From contig NW_019173973.1 in the NCBI RefSeq assembly GCF_001642475.1, positions 186,001-250,000 of the forward strand: a stretch of DNA of 64,000 nucleotides, in the 5' to 3' direction. Positions within the stretch are counted from its first letter, which is position 1; each line of letters begins with the position of its first letter. The notes below the pieces were generated by a model, which ran no database searches, was not told where the DNA came from, and was given only the letters and a program-made list of their open reading frames with translations. The stretch is from Fonsecaea monophora. Taxonomy: Eukaryota > Ascomycota > Eurotiomycetes > Chaetothyriales > Herpotrichiellaceae. Below, piece after piece: positions 42,128-53,664 of this stretch. Made by a program: the position numbers and the translations under genes.

Positions 42128-44972
42128 ATGCAGGGGAGGTCCCTTGTCCGTCAGTCTGCCAGACTGCTCTTTGTACGAAGCCTACATACCACCGCTGTCC
42201 GAGCTGCCGCTCAAGTTTCTCGCCTCGACCTCCGAACCATCGATGCGAAATGGCAACAGAGATGGGCAAACCAGCCAAAGGCCCGAGGGCAATCAAGCGC
42301 CCTACCCAAGTCCTATGTGCTACCGATGTTTGCTTACCCATCTGGGTCTCTTCATATGGGTCATCTTCGAGTCTATACCATCTCCGACGTGATCGCCCGC
42401 TATCGAAGAATGCGAGGTTATGATGTGCTTCACCCAACTGGCTGGGACGCATTTGGACTCCCAGCAGAGAATGCCGCAATCGAGCGCGGTCTTGATCCTG
42501 CTGTTTGGACCGATGATAATATTGCAAAGATGAAACAACAGCTCAAGAGCATGAACACAAGTTTTGACTGGGATGCCGTAGGTCAGAGGATTGGAATACA
42601 TGTACATAGCGCTGATCAATCCTTCGTAGGAAATATCAACATGTTCGCCGTCGTTCTACAAGCACACTCAAGACATTTTCCTCAGGTTATATCATCGTGG
42701 TCTGGCATATCAAGCGGAAGCGCTGGTTAATTATGATCCTGTCGATAAAACGGTTCTTGCCAATGAGCAGGTCGACCACAATGGACGGTCGTGGCGATCA
42801 GGAGCTCTAGTGCAGCAGATCAAACTACGCCAGTGGTTCTTCAAAATAACGGAGTTCAAAGAAGATCTACTACAAGATCTGCAATATCTGTCCGACGGAG
42901 GAAAGTGGCCAGAGAGAGTCGTAACTCAGCAGCGGAATTGGATAGGTCGCTCAACAGGGGCACGCATCCAGTTTGGCTTAAGAGATGAATCCGGAAACTC
43001 TTGCCTTGTCCATGTCTTCACCACCCGTCCGGATACGCTGTTTGGAGTCAAATATATTGCACTCTCACTGACACACCCTCTCGTGGTACGGGCGGCCGCG
43101 AAGTTACCTGAGTTGCAGAAATTTCTCGACAGACGAGCTTCTTTCCCGCCCGACTCCAAGGAAGGCTTCGAGCTGCCGTATTCGGCCTTCAATCCCCTTT
43201 CACAAGTCGGAGATTCAGATGCGGAGCCATTGCCCGTTTATGCCGCCCCATATGTGCTGGCAGATTACGGAGAAGGCGCAGTGATGGGTGTCCCGGCTCA
43301 CGACTCTCGCGATCTCAGCTTCTGGAAACTCCACAGACCCTCAGATCCTGTCACAATCGCGATATCGCCAGAGCCTTTAGCTAACAGGGCCTCTCGTGTG
43401 CTTGCCACCGATGTGGTCGAAGCGTACACAAATGATGGGTGGCTGACTTCTTTATGTGGTCCTTACACGGGTCTACCAAGCAGTAAGGCGAGAACCGAGA
43501 TTGTCTCTGGACTGGAGAAACACGGTCTTGCGGAAGCAGTCGAAACTTGGAGACTTCGTGACTGGCTTGTGAGCCGCCAAAGATACTGGGGTACGCCAAT
43601 CCCCATCATACACTGCCGGGCCTGCGGACCTGTTCCTGTGCCCAAAGAAGACCTTCCCGTGGTATTACCTCGACTCGATTCATCAATCAAAGGACAATCC
43701 GGTAATCCACTGGATAAGATCGCGGAATGGGTCAATTGCCAGTGCCCATCCTGCAAAGGTCCGGCGAAGCGAGAAACGGACACGATGGATACATTTGTCG
43801 ACTCTTCCTGGTATTTCATGCGATTTCCAGACGCGACGAATGAACTGGAACCCTTCTCCCAGCAATCCGCAGCCGATATGCTCCCTGTGGATACCTACAT
43901 TGGAGGCGTCGAGCATGCTATTCTACATTTACTCTATGCACGTTTCATCTACAAATTCCTGTGCAGCGAATGTCTCATTTCCAGCGACAAGGGCCATGCC
44001 GAGCCGTTCCAACAATTGATAGCGCAGGGTATGGTGCATGGGAAGACATTCTCCGACCCAGACAGTGGTCGATTCTTGTTGCCCAGTGAGGTCGACTTTG
44101 ATGGCGAGGCCGCAACCATCAAAGCCTCTGGCCAGGCACCCAACGTCACTTGGGAGAAGATGTCCAAGAGCAAGCATAACGGTGTGGACCCCTCGGTCGC
44201 GATTGAGAAGTTTGGAGCAGATACTTTACGAGCCCATATTCTCTTCGCTGCACCAGTTAGTGAAGTGCTGCAATGGGACGAGGAAAAGATTGTTGGTATA
44301 CAGAGGTGGTTTGGCAGAGTTCACCGCATCATCTCCGAGCTGCCTTCCCAGGACCAAGACGTCTCAAAGATCATGATACCTGAGCCGAGAGATCTTAGCA
44401 CAAGTGATGCTGAGGCGCTGCTCTTGACGCAAGGGACCTGCAAGAGCATCTCGCAGACATTCTCGAGCGACATCTACAGCCTGAACACAGCCGTCTCGGA
44501 CCTTATCAAGCTAACAAACGGCCTCGAAGGAATCGGCATCAATAATCTGACACCTTCTGTCGCTTATGTCGCCGTGACCGCGCTCCTAAAGATGATGGCG
44601 CCAATCACTCCAGCATTCGCCGAGGAATGTTGGGAAAGAGTGGTGCCGGGCACAGAAAGCAGGAGCATCTTCGATGTGTCATGGACGGGCGATGTCATAA
44701 CGCCTGAACAAGAGGCTGCTCTACGGAGTCGCAAAACAACCATCACATGCGCCGTGCAGATCAATGGAAAACTACGGTTCACAGCACCAGTACCGTCCCC
44801 TCGCGCAGACGGCAAGGCTGGAACCGATCCAGCGGCACGAGAGGCGGAGATCATCCGTGCTGTTCTAGAAACGGAAGAAGGCCGAATGTGGCTAACGGAG
44901 AAGAACAACTGGGAAAAGAAGAAAAGAGTAATTGTCGTTGGAGGCGGCAAAGTGTTGAACGTTGTATTCTGA
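42128..44972 (+). CDS. NAM2: Leucyl-tRNA synthetase, mitochondrial
   Basis: Charges mitochondrial tRNA-Leu. Two exons, 42128-42577 and 42630-44972, with a 52-nt phase-0 intron; 930 aa. A basic presequence (MQGRSLVRQSARLLFVRSLHTTAVR) begins at the ATG at 42128; the frame upstream uses GTG. Class-I signatures: SGSLHMGHLRVYT (HIGH box, H76-H79), DVLHPTGWDAFGLPAENAA, FDWDAEISTC across the splice join, TTRPDTLFGVKY in the editing domain, YGEGAVMGVPAHDSRD, DTFVDSSWYFMRF, GVEHAILHLLYARF, and WEKMSKSKHNGVDP (KMSKS, 660-664). The length and domain order are of the bacterial/mitochondrial type, which separates it from the larger cytosolic enzyme. Some fungal homologues also assist group-I intron splicing. 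Confidence 0.95.
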
Positions 44973-45400
44973 GGCCGCACGGTCCTGACACGGCCCAGTG
45001 CTTGTGCTCACTCTTCATGGCATGTACAACATTGTGGATGATATTAGAAACACTCAGCCTTGGTGGAATGGCAGGTGGAACACGTCATTTGAAACACGAG
45101 GCTAAACCACGGCATTGCTACATCCCACGTTCCCACTCGAATGTGTACACATCTTCATATGATCTTTCACTTGCATATTTGTGTCACCACCGTAACTTGA
45201 CGCTCTTCACCTCTGAAAAAATTGGGGAGTCCATCAAAACAAAGGTCGAGCCCTCACAAACCCAAGACGGTAACTGAAATCTCATCAATGAACCGAGGCC
45301 AGCCTGATAATCTCAGGTATATGAATGATGTCTTAGGCTCAAGCCGCTTCGGCCTCATCAAGAGACTTCGGGCTCTTCCCCTTGGATCATCATTATTATC
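44973..45400. other. Spacer between LeuRS and the next gene
   Basis: 428 bp; no gene seen. Confidence 0.4.
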
Positions 45401-46750
45401 ATGACTCTGACGAACTCCCTCGACGGCGAAGGCGGAAGCGAAGGCAAAGGCGTCGTCAAAGGAGACACATTCCCAGCCCCAGCCCCAGCCTCAGCCTCGA
45501 GCGCAGCACCAGCACCATCCCCATCGCCGCCACGCAGCAACAAACTCACACTCCCCGAAGAAATCACCTCCAGAGTGATCAGCTACATCGTGAGGGACGG
45601 ACTGTGCATCTCGACCGATGCGCGTCACGACATCGACGTGGCGACGATCCGCTGTCTCATGAGGACGAGCGTGTCGGTCAGACGCGAAACCCTGCGCCAG
45701 GTGTTCCGCCAGCCGCTGCGCTTCTGGCTCAGCGGCGTCAAATCGTGCAATTGCCAGCCACTACTGGAAAGCATCGGGCACAAGGAGTGTCGCTGCACGC
45801 TGCTCCTGGAGAAGGTTGCGCGGATGCCGCTGATGAGGTGGCGCAGGGTCGTTGTGCATTTCGTCCCGGTGGTGTCTGCGTGGGGGTTGGGTGATGGGGC
45901 TGCCACCCTCCGAGGGGATTCACAACAGACTGGTGATGATGGAGCAGGAGGAGGAGAGAAAGAAGCAAAAGAAAAAGAGGTATCCGCTCGCAGCGAGTTC
46001 CTCGTCGGCGCGCAGCGCGTCAAGCACTACTCGCGAAGTCTCGCGACGACGCTCTACTTTGTGTTCAAACAGTGGGCCGGGCTGGACTGCGACGCCGCGT
46101 GTTGCGGAGCCATCGAGATGACGCGCCGCCGCTACTACGGTCCGCTCTACTGCTCGTACGACCCCAAACTGCCCGCCCTGCCATTCGACGTCGACTTTGT
46201 GTTCGAACCAGGTCCCGTGTCCGTCACCGCCAACACCAACGGCGGTAGCGGAGACAGAGAGACCGATCATCCACCACAAATGCCCCTGTGGACGATGAAC
46301 ATGGTCGAAAGCCTGCTAATGCCGTGGTGGCGGATCGCGGCCAAACGGGCTCCCGCGCGCCAGATCCAGCTACCCGAGATGATCGCCGCGGCCTTCACCA
46401 CGGCGCGGCGGGACCTCCTCGTCGCGGCCGGGTTCCCGCACGAGCCGGCCGCGGTGGCGGAGCACCTGCGGCGCGACTTTGCCGAGTTTTGGTCCTTCAA
46501 GCTCGAGCCGGTGCCCCGCTTGGACGTGGGCAGCCTGTGGCTTTGCGTCGTCGCCGTTGACGGCTCCCGCGACTGGTACCTGGACCCGGCGCCGCTGAAG
46601 ACGGCGCCCACGAAATGGACCATTCGCGGCATTCCTGTGCTTCGGATCGATGTGGTCTCGGGGTCCGGGTCAGAAGAGGGTGTGGACAGGGGCTCTGCCG
46701 GCGGCGACGGCGGGTGGTGGACAGGACGTTTCCTGGCTTCTGATGGCTAA
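45401..46750 (+). CDS. Uncharacterised fungal protein, GC-rich
   Basis: Single exon, 449 aa, ATG at 45401. I do not recognise the product. A disordered Gly/Ala/Pro/Ser N-terminus (PAPAPASASSAAPAP) is followed by LTLPEEITSRVISYIVRDGL near residue 50, which resembles an F-box-like helix. A cysteine-containing stretch follows (SCNCQPLL, then ECRCTLLLE). A second low-complexity insert (GDDGAGGGEKEAKEKE) lies near 180-195. The C-terminal half has tryptophans and an acidic/basic mix (LWTMNMVESLLMPWWRI; FAEFWSFKLEPVP). GC content is clearly higher than in the neighbours, which weakens but does not remove the coding case. Confidence 0.65.
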   Translation: MTLTNSLDGEGGSEGKGVVKGDTFPAPAPASASSAAPAPSPSPPRSNKLTLPEEITSRVISYIVRDGLCISTDARHDIDVATIRCLMRTSVSVRRETLRQVFRQPLRFWLSGVKSCNCQPLLESIGHKECRCTLLLEKVARMPLMRWRRVVVHFVPVVSAWGLGDGAATLRGDSQQTGDDGAGGGEKEAKEKEVSARSEFLVGAQRVKHYSRSLATTLYFVFKQWAGLDCDAACCGAIEMTRRRYYGPLYCSYDPKLPALPFDVDFVFEPGPVSVTANTNGGSGDRETDHPPQMPLWTMNMVESLLMPWWRIAAKRAPARQIQLPEMIAAAFTTARRDLLVAAGFPHEPAAVAEHLRRDFAEFWSFKLEPVPRLDVGSLWLCVVAVDGSRDWYLDPAPLKTAPTKWTIRGIPVLRIDVVSGSGSEEGVDRGSAGGDGGWWTGRFLASDG

Positions 46751-47287
46751 TGCTTGACCCAACTCAAACAAAACGGTTTGTTTTCTCAAGTAATGAGTTC
46801 CCGGCCCGTCCAGGCCAGGCCAGACCGGACCGGACCAGGTGCAGGACGTGCTGTATGAGGTACCAGATGACACTAGCTGAGAGGGACGCATACTACTTAC
46901 ACACACTGACAAGGCCAGACATCCATTGCGCTCTAGGGACGCTAATCAAGAATCATGTCATATCATTCACTCACATGAGCTCTGACGCTGAGAAGACTGT
47001 GCTAAGCTTGGACGTAACATAAACAACCAACCAACCAAATTAACGTGATCGTAATGGACGCTGCTGCGAGATTGTAAGAAAGGGTTTGGTGGATCCCCGA
47101 TTCATTCCACTACATGTACCAAGCGGAAAAAGTATTGCATGTATGTCCTCGACGGCGACGAGCCTTGCACGGAAATGTGAGCGAACTTGACCAGATGTCC
47201 CGAAGCCCTGCGTGGATTCGGTGTCCTGGTCCGAGAGGGCCATAAATGGGAGCCTCGATCGATCTTGTTCGATTCGATCGAGCCCTC
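46751..47287. other. Convergent spacer
   Basis: 537 bp with a CCAGGCCAGGCCAGACCGGACCGGACC short-repeat stretch near 46810. No gene seen. Confidence 0.45.
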
Positions 47288-50200
47288 TCAGTTGGCCATG
47301 GTATCTGGCAAGTATGAATCCCAGATTGACTTCACGACTTGCCATTCTTCCAACGCAGGACGGTCCCACCAGGACGTGAGGTTCTGGGACTGACGACACA
47401 GTATAGCATATGGAGTCTCACCTTTTTGGTTCTTGATATTCCAATCGGCGCCGTTGCTGATCAAGGCCTGGAGACAGGGTTGAAATTTATTGCCAATGTC
47501 AATTTCCCACCTCAAGCCGGGAACCTTGCATAAATGGTGCAAGGCTGTGTCTCCCTCGTCATCGGTGAGATTGATATCGGGTACCTCAGAGGCAAATCGA
47601 ACGACGCCATCGGCATATCTGTGCCAAGCAGCTATCATCAGAGCGTTCATTCCATATTTGTCGGTGCAGTGCAGATCAACATCGTCTCGAGAGGCCAAAT
47701 ATAACGCGGACTCTGGGCGGTGACTGTAGAGAGCATGCAGTAACGCATTCCGGCCGTTGTGAGACTTGGAGTTTGCTGGGAGGCCAGCACTGAGGAGGTA
47801 CTCAATCACAGGCACCGCGCCGGCATCGGCAGCCCAGTGAAGGGCCGACCGTCCATAGCGGTCACAAACGTCTGCTTGAATGCCTCTTTGGCCCATGAGA
47901 TACTGAACCACCTCCAAAGAGCCGACGCTTGCTGCCGCATGGAGTGGCGTGCAGCCTTCCTTATCTGCCACATTCAACTCACGCCCCCCACTATAAGCCA
48001 ACAACTTCTTGACAATCCCGAGGCATCCCAAGCGAGCCGCGTGGGATAGGGCGGTTCCACCCCATTTGTTTTGTGCAGTGGTATAAGAGATGGCAATGTT
48101 GCGGGCCTCGCTCGAGTCCAAAGCAGATATCAGTTCCAGCAGTCGGTCAACTACCGCCTCGTCCCCACACAAGGCTGCATAGTGTAGATAGGTTTCATAG
48201 ACTGAGCCTCGATGTTGATACCACGATATGGCCTCGGGTTCGGCAAGGATCCTGAGCGGAACAGCCTCAAGCCGAGACTGTAGCGCAAACGATAATGGAG
48301 GCAGACCATGATCATCTAGGTCGTTAAGTATGCCGTTGTTCAGATCGATCAAAAGATTTGCTGTTGACACATGGCGCTGATCTATTGCGTACCACAGTGG
48401 CGTACGCTGGCTGGAACCGCGCCAGCTTGTCAGTAACGTCACCCAGGATGTTTTGTCGTCTCCAAGACGACGTCTAAATTCAGCTGCCGACTCCCTGCAC
48501 TCTAGACAGACTCCGTTCACACGCTCGTTCTGGTGTGTTTGGGGTCCACGACTGATATAGTCAGTGATCCAGTCATTCGAGCCGATGAAGGCGAGGAGGT
48601 GCAGGGCACACAAGCCATGTACGTTAGCGCTGTGGAGATGAGATAGTCGCAGCGTAGCGGTGACACGTCCGGTGTTGTCGAGGAAAGAGAATGCCCTCTG
48701 CCTCAAAGACACGTTATCGCTGCCAGACGATACGTGCCAAATCCAGTATTGTGCGCTATATGCGGCAAACGGAAAAGCATCTTTCTGGTCAATCGTACTC
48801 TTGCCATCGAAGTGGCAGTCTGCAAACGCATCTAGAAATAGATAATTCAGACAACAGCTGGCAAGGAAGTCATGAGGATACGGCATGAGTCGACTACCGA
48901 GTGATTCTAAGAAGCTTTGTGTGGTGTAGTGAACTAAACGAACAATTTGGGTCTCAGAGTCGATGGTTACCAACCCGGCACAGCTTGAGATTACGTCGTC
49001 AGGATCGTCCAAGTCGTACTCTGGATCCAGTTCTTTGGTTTCCTCGTCGACAGCGAGAGCGTGTCTTATTTCGTCGAGAGTGAGCGGCCGCACGCTAAAT
49101 GCGACGCAAACCAAGACCTTCCTGGCGAGTGTACTGTGCTCTTCAGGTTGGCTTTGTATCCTTTGGAGTGTGTCCATGTAGGCTCGATCGAGAGCATCAC
49201 CGCCTTGGGCGAAGGCCTTGAGGGCTTGCAACACGTCCCTAGGCTTCGTTTTCGTCGCAAGGGTGTCGCAGTGCAGCTTTGCCAGCAAAAACCTGAAGGA
49301 GTGTTAATGAATCATGCACTGCATGTCTGCCTGTAGTAGGAACGCTCACATGCCCCCAGCACTATCACAGATGGCGTCTTTGATCTTTGGGTGCAGGTCG
49401 GTCTTCTGGGCAATGCATCTGATCTTAGGTATCAGAGAATCACAAAACTTCCCAAGGTCGTCATTTCGAGCATGGATCGTCAGTCGTCCATCTTTTGGGA
49501 AAACCCCGTTGATTTCCGGATCGGGTCGCGAAGTTGCGAGCACCTTGATAGCCACCTGGGATTTCAGCTTTTCCTGTAGTCCAAATATGAAACTAAGGAT
49601 ATATTTCCACGGCCTCTCATCAGATCCTTCTGGTCCCTTGCATTCGTCCAGAGCATCCATGACGAAAGTGACCAAAGAAAAGCCTGACAACAGCTTTTCG
49701 AATATCGCACACATTTCTTCCAGGCTGGGAGCCGCGGGCGCCATGTGCTTGTGCTGCTCCTCATAGACGCTATCGACTGCATTGTTTTTGGTTGGCTTCT
49801 GCAGATATAGTTGCCGCACCATACTGGAGACGATGTGATGGCACGACTGGGTAGCAGTCCTTCGAAAGCTGTTATAGAAGAACACAAGTCCCGAGTTGTC
49901 ATGCTGGGACACCCGCGCTTGCAGACTGTTAATGATGATTGACGCAATGAAAGTCTTGCCAGCTCCTGGAATGCCTGGAAGTAGTAGCGTTGAGGGGCCT
50001 GCATCGTTGAGCCACCTGCAGTATATCGGGTCGGTGAAGACCCATTGCCCTGTCCCTGCTTGCACCTTGGTGAAGTAGTCGTGTTGATGAGCAGAATACG
50101 TGCCAGGTGCAAGCCAATCCGCAACGCGCTGGACTCTCTCCTTGTCATGGTTTATAGTTAGCCTCGCCAAATCTTGAGCTATCTCGCGTTGTAGTGTACT

Positions 50201-50712
50201 AGGTATAACACCTTAGTCAGTCCTGAATACGGGTACAATCTGCAGAGCTCACCTGTCCAAACTTTGGCGTACAGCGACTAGCAGTTGGATGGAGGAGCTG
50301 AGTCGAGAGCGCAGTTGGCTTGCCTCCTTGGGATCCCATCGGAGACGCTTCCATATCCGCTGTGGCCCTCTTCGGGGCACTATAGTTGCCGAATCAAGTT
50401 CAGTATGAGCGTCGATAACCGTGTTCAGGTCCAACAAGACAGTCTCGCAGTTCGTCATGGCATTTCGCAAATCATCTTTGATAGAGTCTGCAAGCTCGTC
50501 ATCTTCAACCTGAATCTTCAGGTCATTGACAACTATCTGGAGGGTGCGTGTCCTGTTGTAGTCAGAGGGTTTCAACACGAAATGTGAGGCAAAAATGCCT
50601 ACTCATCAGCCAATGCATTGTATTCCGCTGGAGCGCCCTTGAAACGTCTCCTGGTCCTCTCGACCAATTGTGCTATTACTAGAATATCACCAACAGAGAA
50701 TCCAAAGCTCAT
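47288..50712 (-). CDS. NACHT-ankyrin STAND protein (fungal NLR-like)
   Basis: Four exons on the minus strand: 50712-50603, 50552-50253, 50198-49350, 49292-47288; introns 50, 54 and 57 nt, all GT-AG and in phase; 1087 aa. N-terminal ~1-165: helical domain beginning MSFGFSVGDILVIAQLVE with VRQSLD near its end, the fungal STAND N-terminal type. NTPase: GIPGAGKT (Walker A, 212-219), FVMDALDE (Walker B, ~315-322), an ATSRPDPE sensor-like segment, and AGGMFLLAKLHCD across a splice join. Then a winged-helix-like region (SVRPLTLDEIRHALAV, LVHYTTQSFLES). C-terminal ~640-1060: ankyrin repeats (GCTPLHAAASVGSLEVVQYL, GRSALHWAADAGAVPV, GDTALHHLC). Family members act in nonself recognition and regulated cell death; the ligand is unknown. 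Divergent from MTO1 across 276 bp. Confidence 0.9.
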
Positions 50713-50988
50713 GTTGGAGCAAGCGAGGTCTCCAATATGAAGGCTATCGGATGAAAAGGTTGAAAGAACATGTAGGTAGTTTTCAGCCTCAGTTTCTCAA
50801 CTGGGCACAGCCTCGCAGCCTCGCAGCCTCGCAGTCTCGTCGCCTAGTCACGTGCTAGTCAGCCTCGTAGCCTTGCAGCGAGATGCGGAGTTCCGAGGGT
50901 TTTCCGATGCGCTGAAATTGTTCGCCATGTGAGATCAACCACTTTGATGTTGCCAGTTTGGATTCTCTGACCCAGTGCATACCTCAGC
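50713..50988. promoter_or_regulatory. Divergent promoter NLR / MTO1
   Basis: 276 bp shared by a putative immune gene and a mitochondrial housekeeping gene. Contains a tandem 8-mer repeat at 50808-50839. Confidence 0.45.
50808..50839 (+). repeat. (CAGCCTCG)3 + CAGTCTCG tandem repeat
   Basis: Three perfect 8-nt units plus one unit with a single change, between the divergent NLR and MTO1 genes. Degenerate copies (cagcctcgtagc) follow to about 50875. Confidence 0.8.
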
Positions 50989-53114
50989 ATGCCGCCTGCT
51001 TTACGGCATCCGAGCCTCTTTCGATGGGGCCATTGCCCGCGAACCAGGTCTCGCTCCTTGTTGCACCACCACCGCTTCTTTGCGGCTGTGGCGGACGCAT
51101 TGAGGTAGGTCTCTGGCCCCTATCCCGCACCTCTGTACTGACCTCATTCAGGCCTTACGATGTCGTGGTCATCGGAGGTGGTCATGCAGGGACCGAAGCC
51201 AGTGCCGCCGCTGCCAGATCAGGTGCCCGTACAGCACTCGTCACTCCGTCATTGTCCAACTTGGGCGTCTGTTCCTGCAATCCTAGTTTTGGGGGGATAG
51301 GCAAGGGGACAATGATCCGAGAGATTGATGCGCTCGATGGAGTCGCGGGTCGTATAATCGATAAAGCTGGCATCCAATTTCGCATGCTGAACATCAAAAA
51401 GGGTCCTGCGGTCTGGGGGCCCCGAGCACAAATTGATCGAGACTTGTACAAGAGATATATGCGAGAAGAGATGTTGTCAACTCCAAACCTGAGCGTACTA
51501 GAGGGCAAAGTCGCCGATATCATTGTTTCAAGAGAGGGTATAGAGGCGGGCGACAAGATATCGCAGGGACACATAACCGGGATTCGTCTGGAAAGTGGTC
51601 AAGTCATTCCTGCCTCCCATGTGGTCATCACCACAGGGACCTTTCTAGGCGGCGAGATTCATATTGGGCTGGAGGCTTATCCTTCTGGTCGAATGGGTGA
51701 GGCTGCAACCTTTGGCCTGAGCAAGTCTCTACGGAGCGCAGGCTTCACCTTGGGACGACTGAAGACTGGAACTCCTCCACGGCTGGACCGCGACACTATC
51801 GACTTCAGTGTTTTACAAGTGCAGCCAGGCGATTCACCGCCAACACCCTTTTCCTACCTAAACAACACTGTTGAGATTGGAGATGCCGGCCAATTGAATT
51901 GCTGGACCACCTACACCAATGAAGCGTCCCACGAGATTATCCGGGCTAATCTGGACAAATCAATTCATATTCGAGAAACGGTGAAGGGCCCTCGATATTG
52001 TCCGTCTCTGGAGTCTAAGATTATCAAATTCAAGGATAAGCAAAGGCACATGATTTGGTTGGAGCCCGAAGGCCTTGGGCCAAACAAAATCATCTACCCC
52101 AATGGCATCAGCATGACCGTGCCAGCCGACGCGCAGTACGCCATGCTGAGAACCGTCAAGGGCCTTGAGAATGTCAAAATGCTCCAACCTGGGTATGGCG
52201 TCGAGTATGACTATATTGACCCACGAAATCTATTCCCAACACTCGAGACAAAGCTCATAAAAGGACTTTTTCTCGCAGGCCAAATCAACGGCACCACAGG
52301 TTACGAGGAAGCTGCAGCCCAGGGGATAGTGGCAGGCATAAATGCCGGCTTGTCCGCTCAAGGGAAAGGCCCATTCACTCTCTCCCGCGCCGAAGCATTC
52401 ATCGGGATCCTGATCGATGACCTCATCACAAAGGGCGTGAGTGAACCGTACAGAATGTTCACAGCACGAAGTGAATACCGAATGAGCTGTCGCTCCGACA
52501 ACGCGGATTTGCGTCTGACCGAGAAAGGTCGCGTGGCCGGCGTTGTGGGCGACACGCGTTGGTCCCATTTTACGAGCACTCGTGATCAAATGGCAGAGTT
52601 ACAGAGAAAACTCGAAGAAGTTCGATACCCAAGCCCGGAATGGGTGAAGATGGGGTTCCCTTCACGAATTGACTCAAACCGCCGGAGCGCCTTTGACATG
52701 CTTCGCGTGACTGGTGTCGACATGAAGAGTATCTCAGAGCGCGTCCAAGCCCTCCCATCCATCTCCCATTACTCACCCAAAATTCAGGACAGGGTACGAA
52801 TTGAAAGCCTGTACGCTCCGTACATATCCTTTCAACAGAAAGCCGCGCAGTCCTTTGAGAGAGACGAGGCTCTCGCTCTACCCGTGGACCTGGATTACGA
52901 TTCGGTTTTCGGATTGAGCATTGGAGAGAGGGAGGTGCTGAAGCTTGTGCGGCCGGCCAGTGTCGGGATGGCCAGAAGGATCGAGGGAGTAACGCCGAAT
53001 GGGGCGCTGCGGCTGTTGAAGTATGCGAAGAGAAATGGCCGCACCAAGATTGCAGAGGACGAATTGATGCCGAAAAGCGATGGAGCTCCCGTTGAAGGAT
53101 CTGTTGCTGTGTAA
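50989..53114 (+). CDS. MTO1: Mitochondrial tRNA uridine-5-carboxymethylaminomethyl modification enzyme (MnmG/GidA family)
   Basis: FAD-dependent subunit that, with the MSS1/MnmE GTPase, makes the 5-substituted uridine at the wobble position of mitochondrial tRNAs. Two exons, 50989-51104 and 51152-53114, with a 47-nt intron (gtaggt...actgacc...tcag); 692 aa. The longest open frame reads through this intron from a TTG at 50958; the spliced frame instead gives a basic presequence (MPPALRHPSLFRWGH, then HHHRFFAAV) joined to YDVVVIGGGHAGTEA, the FAD-binding glycine loop at ~45-52. Family signatures: CNPSFGGIGKG, GTFLGGEIHIG, RLKTGTPPRL, AGQINGTTGYEEAAAQG and FTARSEYRMSCRSDNAD. Length fits mitochondrial homologues. 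Functionally it pairs with the LeuRS gene 6 kb away in mitochondrial translation. Confidence 0.95.
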
Positions 53115-53664
53115 GATGAAATTGGGGGGGTTTTGTACGATATACAATCTTGAGTCAAGGATGGTTGCATAGCGACGGCGTCATGAATGCTGGATACAGT
53201 GGCTTCTTTTGCCCGGCTTAAATCTTGCACCCTGCATCTCCTCCTGGTATATGTCATGTCTCGAGTCGCCTCTAGGTCGCAGTAGTTGGCGAATACTTTA
53301 TCATTGATCCCGCCCTTTACAAAATACCTTAGAATCAAGTTGACGTCGAGAAATGGAGACACTCTGCTTAGTCATCCGTCTGCCATCAAAAACCTCACAC
53401 GTGAAACATCCTGTCAACATCTTGCTCACCTGTTTTACTATACGACACGACGATTTACGCCAAACAAGGCTGCATCCTACCATCGCTAGCCCTCGCGCGA
53501 CACATACACAAACTCTGTTCGCCAACAAGCCTGACTATCTGTGCCACCTTCAGGTGTCCTTCCGCGCGGCTCAAATAAACAATCAGGGGCCCGGAAAATC
53601 CATCTTCACTTGTTTCCTCCCCTGTGCGTCTGGCTTCTGCTTCCGTGCAGGTCGAGGATATTGA
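53115..53664. other. Spacer between MTO1 and cardiolipin synthase
   Basis: 550 bp; MTO1 3' UTR and cardiolipin synthase promoter. No gene seen. Confidence 0.4.
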
